Assembly: GCA_937875275.1 (NCBI GenBank)
Contig: CALNCC010000164.1
Location: 1 to 42,974 of the forward strand
Source: an uncultured Dysgonomonas sp.
GTDB taxonomy: Bacteria > Bacteroidota > Bacteroidia > Bacteroidales > Dysgonomonadaceae
Direction of reading: 5' to 3'
Length of the DNA stretch: 42,974 nucleotides
Made by a program: the position numbers and the translations under genes. Each line of letters begins with the position of its first letter. The stretch's first letter is position 1. The notes beneath the pieces were generated by a model. It did not search any database and was not told the origin of the DNA. It worked only from the letters and a program-made list of their open reading frames with translations. Positions 40,464 to 42,974 of this stretch are shown one piece after another.

Positions 40464-40494
40464 TTTGCGGATTACATTTTTCAACTTATCTTTG
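40464..40494 (+). promoter_or_regulatory. Consensus promoter of tRNA-Val
   Basis: TTTG at 40464-40467, exactly 19 bases, then TATCTTTG at 40487-40494. This is a perfect Bacteroidota primary-sigma promoter. The tRNA begins 50 bases after it. Confidence 0.85.
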
Positions 40495-40543
40495 CAACGC
40501 ATTTGAGAGAAAGTGCTACTCACAAAAGAGTCTAAAATAATTC

Positions 40544-40621
40544 GGGCGATTAGCTCAGTTGGTTCAGAGCATCTGGTTTACACCCAGAGGGTCGGGGGTT
40601 CGAATCCCTCATCGCCCACCA
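40544..40621 (+). tRNA. tRNA-Val (anticodon UAC)
   Basis: Acceptor GGGCGAT pairs with ATCGCCC. The anticodon stem TCTGG/CCAGA holds the loop TTTACAC, giving anticodon TAC (valine). The T arm GGGGG-TTCGAAT-CCCTC is normal. The 3' CCA is encoded (40619-40621). Confidence 0.95.
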
Positions 40622-40665
40622 AACGGTAAAAAAGTCGAAAGACAAGATAAGCCAAAAAAGACACG

Positions 40666-40699
40666 AAGTCTGTTAGTCAGTAGATTAACAGACTTTTTT
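40666..40699 (+). terminator. Terminator of the tRNA-Val unit
   Basis: AAGTCTGTTA (40666-40675) pairs with TAACAGACTT (40686-40695), a perfect 10-bp stem with a 10-base loop and a following T run. Confidence 0.85.
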
Positions 40700-40859
40700 G
40701 TTTTCCACAAAAGACATGAGAAGACGGCAAAAGATACCCTTTTCTCTCACTTTCTGCATTTATGTCATAATTATACATTAAAATAATCTGAACAATAAAA
40801 ACAACAAAAAAGAGAACAGAAACGATCAGACTTGTTTTAATGGTTTGCTTATGACTCAT
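40677..40859 (-). CDS. Possible 60-residue single-pass membrane protein
   Basis: From ATG 40859 the product has a basic start (MSHKQTIKT), a strong helix (SLIVSVLFFVVFIVQIILMYNY) and a short tail. The end of the frame runs into the tRNA terminator, so its tail is partly read through non-coding DNA. That weakens the case. It might be a chance frame with a T-rich, hydrophobic-coding stretch. No known family. Confidence 0.25.
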   Translation of the reverse strand: MSHKQTIKTSLIVSVLFFVVFIVQIILMYNYDINAESERKGYLLPSSHVFCGKQKSLLIY

Positions 40860-40911
40860 AATTAATAGTTGAGATAATTCAAAAGTAACAAACAATTTAA
40901 AATTTCACCTC

Positions 40912-41049
40912 ATGAACAATAAAAAGATAGAAGAGAATATGCAGAATCTATTTAATCATAAAGATATGAAAACTGAGACTTTGTTTGATACTTATCGCAA
41001 AAAAGTATCAAATGAATGGCTATTTATGAGGATGTATGATTTTCTATGA
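40912..41049 (+). CDS. Possible 45-residue peptide of unknown function
   Basis: ATG 40912 opens 45 codons: NNKKIEENMQNLFNHKDMKT, then TETLFDTYRKKVSNEWLFM and RMYDFL. It is hydrophilic and helix-prone, with a tidy A-rich region before the start. It may be a real small protein or the decayed end of a larger gene, with nothing recognisable downstream. It faces the terminator of the minus-strand tRNA-Ser. Confidence 0.3.
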   Translation: MNNKKIEENMQNLFNHKDMKTETLFDTYRKKVSNEWLFMRMYDFL

Positions 41050-41077
41050 TGTTAAAGAACCCGCACTACACCCCGCA

Positions 41078-41111
41078 TAAAAACAACAAAAGTGGCTATT
41101 TAAGCCACTTT
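41078..41111 (-). terminator. Terminator of tRNA-Ser
   Basis: On the minus strand AAAGTGGCT (41111-41103) pairs with AGCCACTTT (41097-41089), five-base loop, followed by a T-rich tail (TGTTGTTTTT). It lies 17 bases past the tRNA end. Confidence 0.8.
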
Positions 41112-41127
41112 CAAGTTTGTTGTCTCG

Positions 41128-41214
41128 CAGAGAGGAAGGGATTCGAACCCTCGATACAGTTACCCGTATACTACCTTTCCAGGGTAGCTCCTTCAACCAC
41201 TCGGACACCTCTCT
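41128..41214 (-). tRNA. tRNA-Ser (anticodon GGA)
   Basis: Read on the minus strand: acceptor AGAGAGG pairs with CCTCTCT, discriminator G. The anticodon stem CTACC/GGTAG holds the loop CTGGAAA, giving GGA (serine). The long variable arm (about 17 bases, TATACGGGTAACTGTATC) is the class II mark of Ser/Leu tRNAs. The CCA end is not encoded. Confidence 0.94.
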
Positions 41215-41239
41215 GTATTTTTCGCGTACAACGCGGGTG

Positions 41240-41270
41240 CAAAGATAACAGATATTTTGGGACTGACAAC
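41240..41270 (-). promoter_or_regulatory. Promoter of tRNA-Ser
   Basis: On the minus strand GTTG (41270-41267), exactly 19 bases, then TATCTTTG (41247-41240). The -7 is a perfect match and the -33 differs at one base. The tRNA starts 26 bases downstream. Confidence 0.75.
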
Positions 41271-41326
41271 ACCACTCCGACGAAGTAGAGACCCTTGCAG
41301 CACATAGCCTGTCGGCCACCGCACTA

Positions 41327-42974
41327 TCAAAAGGAGAAATTCTCGTTCACCAGATGATGTATCGTTTTCTTGTTACCAACCACCCAAACAATATCACCAC
41401 CTTGAAATATCTCGTTGGCAGGAGGGTTGATCGTATAACCCTTATTACGCTCTATGCCAACCACAAAGCAACCGCCTCTCCTTCCCATCTCCGACTGCAA
41501 AAGGCTCTTTTTGTACAAGCCCGAACTCTTGTCCACGACCAATGATATACACTTGATCTGCGAATCGGGATTCTCATCCTGCTGCTTTGCATACTCGTGA
41601 ATCGTCTTCAATGTTTGCCTGTTAATTTCTATTCTATTCTTCTCCCTTGTCAGCAGATTTATCTGGAGAATATTTCCCGCAACAGTAATCACATCATCTG
41701 TCAACAGCACAAAATCTCCATTCGGGAAGAACACCTCCTGATCGTTCCGATACACAGCTATAATTATCAGGTCGTACCGTTTTCGGAAGTCCGTATCCTT
41801 CAACGCCCGATTTTCATAATCCGAACCCGAATTAAGCTTATATTTTCCCACATAAAGATTCTTATCCAACCAACTTTCATTGTCGAGGTCGAAAGCCGTA
41901 ACACTCCCTTTGTTTTTAGAGTTCATCCGCTTCTCGTGAATCACACGCTGATTGAAATTCAACACAAAGCGATACTCTATATCCCAGTATATTTTCAACA
42001 ACCACTTTGAACGGAACACTGCAAGCAACAGCAAAGCAGCACCTATGGCGGGCACCCAAACAGGCAGATCTAAAAATTGCCAGGAAACGAAGTATATCAA
42101 CGAGAAACCGATCACATAGCGAAGCACAATACACGCCGACAAGATGAGCCTGTTGCCAACGCTCTGCTGCCACAGTTTCAATATCAGATAAGGCTGCTCG
42201 CCACCCCTATACACAAGCCCCTTCAACAGTGGAGCCATACACAACAAGGTCGCAATCACACATATCACATCCGTCCACAGCGGCTCTAAATACTCCGACA
42301 CATAAGGATGCAAATAATTCATAGCCATAATGATAACGGCAATACAAAGAGTTGTGAATATGATCACATTGAATATATAGTTCTTTATAAACGCGCTCCA
42401 TGTAGACGGAGGCGTAGGCGTTTTCAGTTTACTGTCGGTAACCAGTATACGTTCGCGCCATGTCGGCGGTATTTTTTCCATCATGAAATTGTAGATCGCC
42501 GTACTGCTACTCATAAAGTATGGTGTAGTAAAGGTGGTTATGATAGACACAGCGATGATGATGGGATAAATAAAATTATCGGCAAGTTTGTAACTGATAG
42601 CCGTTCCCGCCACGATGAACGAAAACTCGCCCACCTGCGCCATACTGAAACCCGACTGAACCGATACCTGCATAGACTCGCCCGACAAGCGAGCACCAAT
42701 CGTTGTAAAGATAACCTTCCCCACCAACACCAAAGCCGTAATGATAAGGATACTCACATAATGCTCGGCAACGATAAGCGGATTCATCAGCATACCCACC
42801 GACACAAAGAAAATGGCTCCGAAGAAGTCTTTTATCGGTTTCGTTACCCGTTCTATATTCTCCAAGGCAACCGTCTCTGCCAATATCGAACCCATGATAA
42901 ACGCCCCAAGTTCTGCCGACAAGCCCACCTTGGTGGCAAAGACAACCATGCCGAGGCACATGCCGAGCGAAACA
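41327..42974 (-). CDS. CPA2-type cation:proton antiporter with C-terminal RCK-C domains, partial
   Basis: The frame is open to the window edge, so the N-terminal helices are missing; 549 residues are visible. Helices include VGLSAELGAFIMGSILAE, FFGAIFFVSVGMLMNPLI (the F-x-x-V-G-M motif of the antiporter core) and SMAQVGEFSFIVAGTA, typical of KefB/CPA2 exchangers. After further helices, the soluble C terminus has two TrkA-C/RCK-C-like regions, DLIIIAVYRNDQEVFFPNGDFVLLTDDVITVAGN and GCFVVGIERNKGYTINPP with GDIVWVVGNK, which bind regulatory ligands. It exchanges Na+ or K+ for protons at the inner membrane; the ion is not shown. Confidence 0.9.
   Translation of the reverse strand, partial: VSLGMCLGMVVFATKVGLSAELGAFIMGSILAETVALENIERVTKPIKDFFGAIFFVSVGMLMNPLIVAEHYVSILIITALVLVGKVIFTTIGARLSGESMQVSVQSGFSMAQVGEFSFIVAGTAISYKLADNFIYPIIIAVSIITTFTTPYFMSSSTAIYNFMMEKIPPTWRERILVTDSKLKTPTPPSTWSAFIKNYIFNVIIFTTLCIAVIIMAMNYLHPYVSEYLEPLWTDVICVIATLLCMAPLLKGLVYRGGEQPYLILKLWQQSVGNRLILSACIVLRYVIGFSLIYFVSWQFLDLPVWVPAIGAALLLLAVFRSKWLLKIYWDIEYRFVLNFNQRVIHEKRMNSKNKGSVTAFDLDNESWLDKNLYVGKYKLNSGSDYENRALKDTDFRKRYDLIIIAVYRNDQEVFFPNGDFVLLTDDVITVAGNILQINLLTREKNRIEINRQTLKTIHEYAKQQDENPDSQIKCISLVVDKSSGLYKKSLLQSEMGRRGGCFVVGIERNKGYTINPPANEIFQGGDIVWVVGNKKTIHHLVNENFSF

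Noticed and set aside
40544..40699. Integration (att) site at the tRNA-Val 3' end
   Set aside because: No duplicated tRNA end and no integrase gene in the window.

Overview
The window looks like a chromosomal segment of a Bacteroidales bacterium (Bacteroidota), possibly a Dysgonomonas/Porphyromonas-like lineage; the genus cannot be fixed by eye. The signs are promoters of the TTTG-N19-TAnnTTTG type, A-rich translation starts with little Shine-Dalgarno sequence, the atpD-C-x-B-E-F-H-A-G order of the F1Fo ATP synthase operon, a non-SusC TonB-dependent receptor paired with a surface lipoprotein, and several lipoproteins whose lipobox is followed by an acidic or short linker. I see no insertion sequence, phage module, integrase or CRISPR array.

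Layout. 1-3659: envelope and housekeeping genes, mostly on the minus strand: a partial GHL10-type lipoprotein, a GNAT acetyltransferase, a MORN-like lipoprotein on the plus strand, a three-gene YtxH/holin-X/unknown membrane operon, and a nitroreductase. 3726-9736: a compact plus-strand operon of HAD phosphatase, methyltransferase, YfhO-like membrane protein, GT2 glycosyltransferase and queG, closed by a terminator shared with the convergent saccharopine-dehydrogenase-like polyamine gene (9766-10959). 11044-18625: divergent promoters, a candidate small RNA or terminated leader, then the complete ATP synthase operon with an uncharacterised membrane protein in the atpI position. 18775-25855: a small membrane protein, an overlooked 49-residue membrane peptide gene, a putative glycosyltransferase and a 1859-residue alpha-2-macroglobulin lipoprotein with an intact thioester motif.

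26001-31011: an Nramp metal transporter; an Hsp20 gene split by a -1 frame change exactly at an in-phase U UUU UUG heptamer; and a PqqD-like / nucleotidyltransferase / ABC-transporter operon in which the transporter has lost about 30 residues and its reading frame between the Q-loop and the signature motif. 31135-35344: palindromes followed by a TonB-dependent receptor and a beta-helix lipoprotein, ended by a strong terminator. 35383-42974: cold-shock-domain protein, PlsC-like acyltransferase, uvrB, a DUF6249-type/ECF sigma/candidate anti-sigma operon, tRNA-Val(UAC) and tRNA-Ser(GGA) with textbook promoters, and a partial CPA2 antiporter with RCK-C domains.

The most unusual items are the Hsp20 frame change, the broken ABC transporter in a RiPP-like mini-cluster, and the promoter-terminator unit in front of the ATP synthase operon. 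I did not find an obviously new multigene defence or biosynthetic system.
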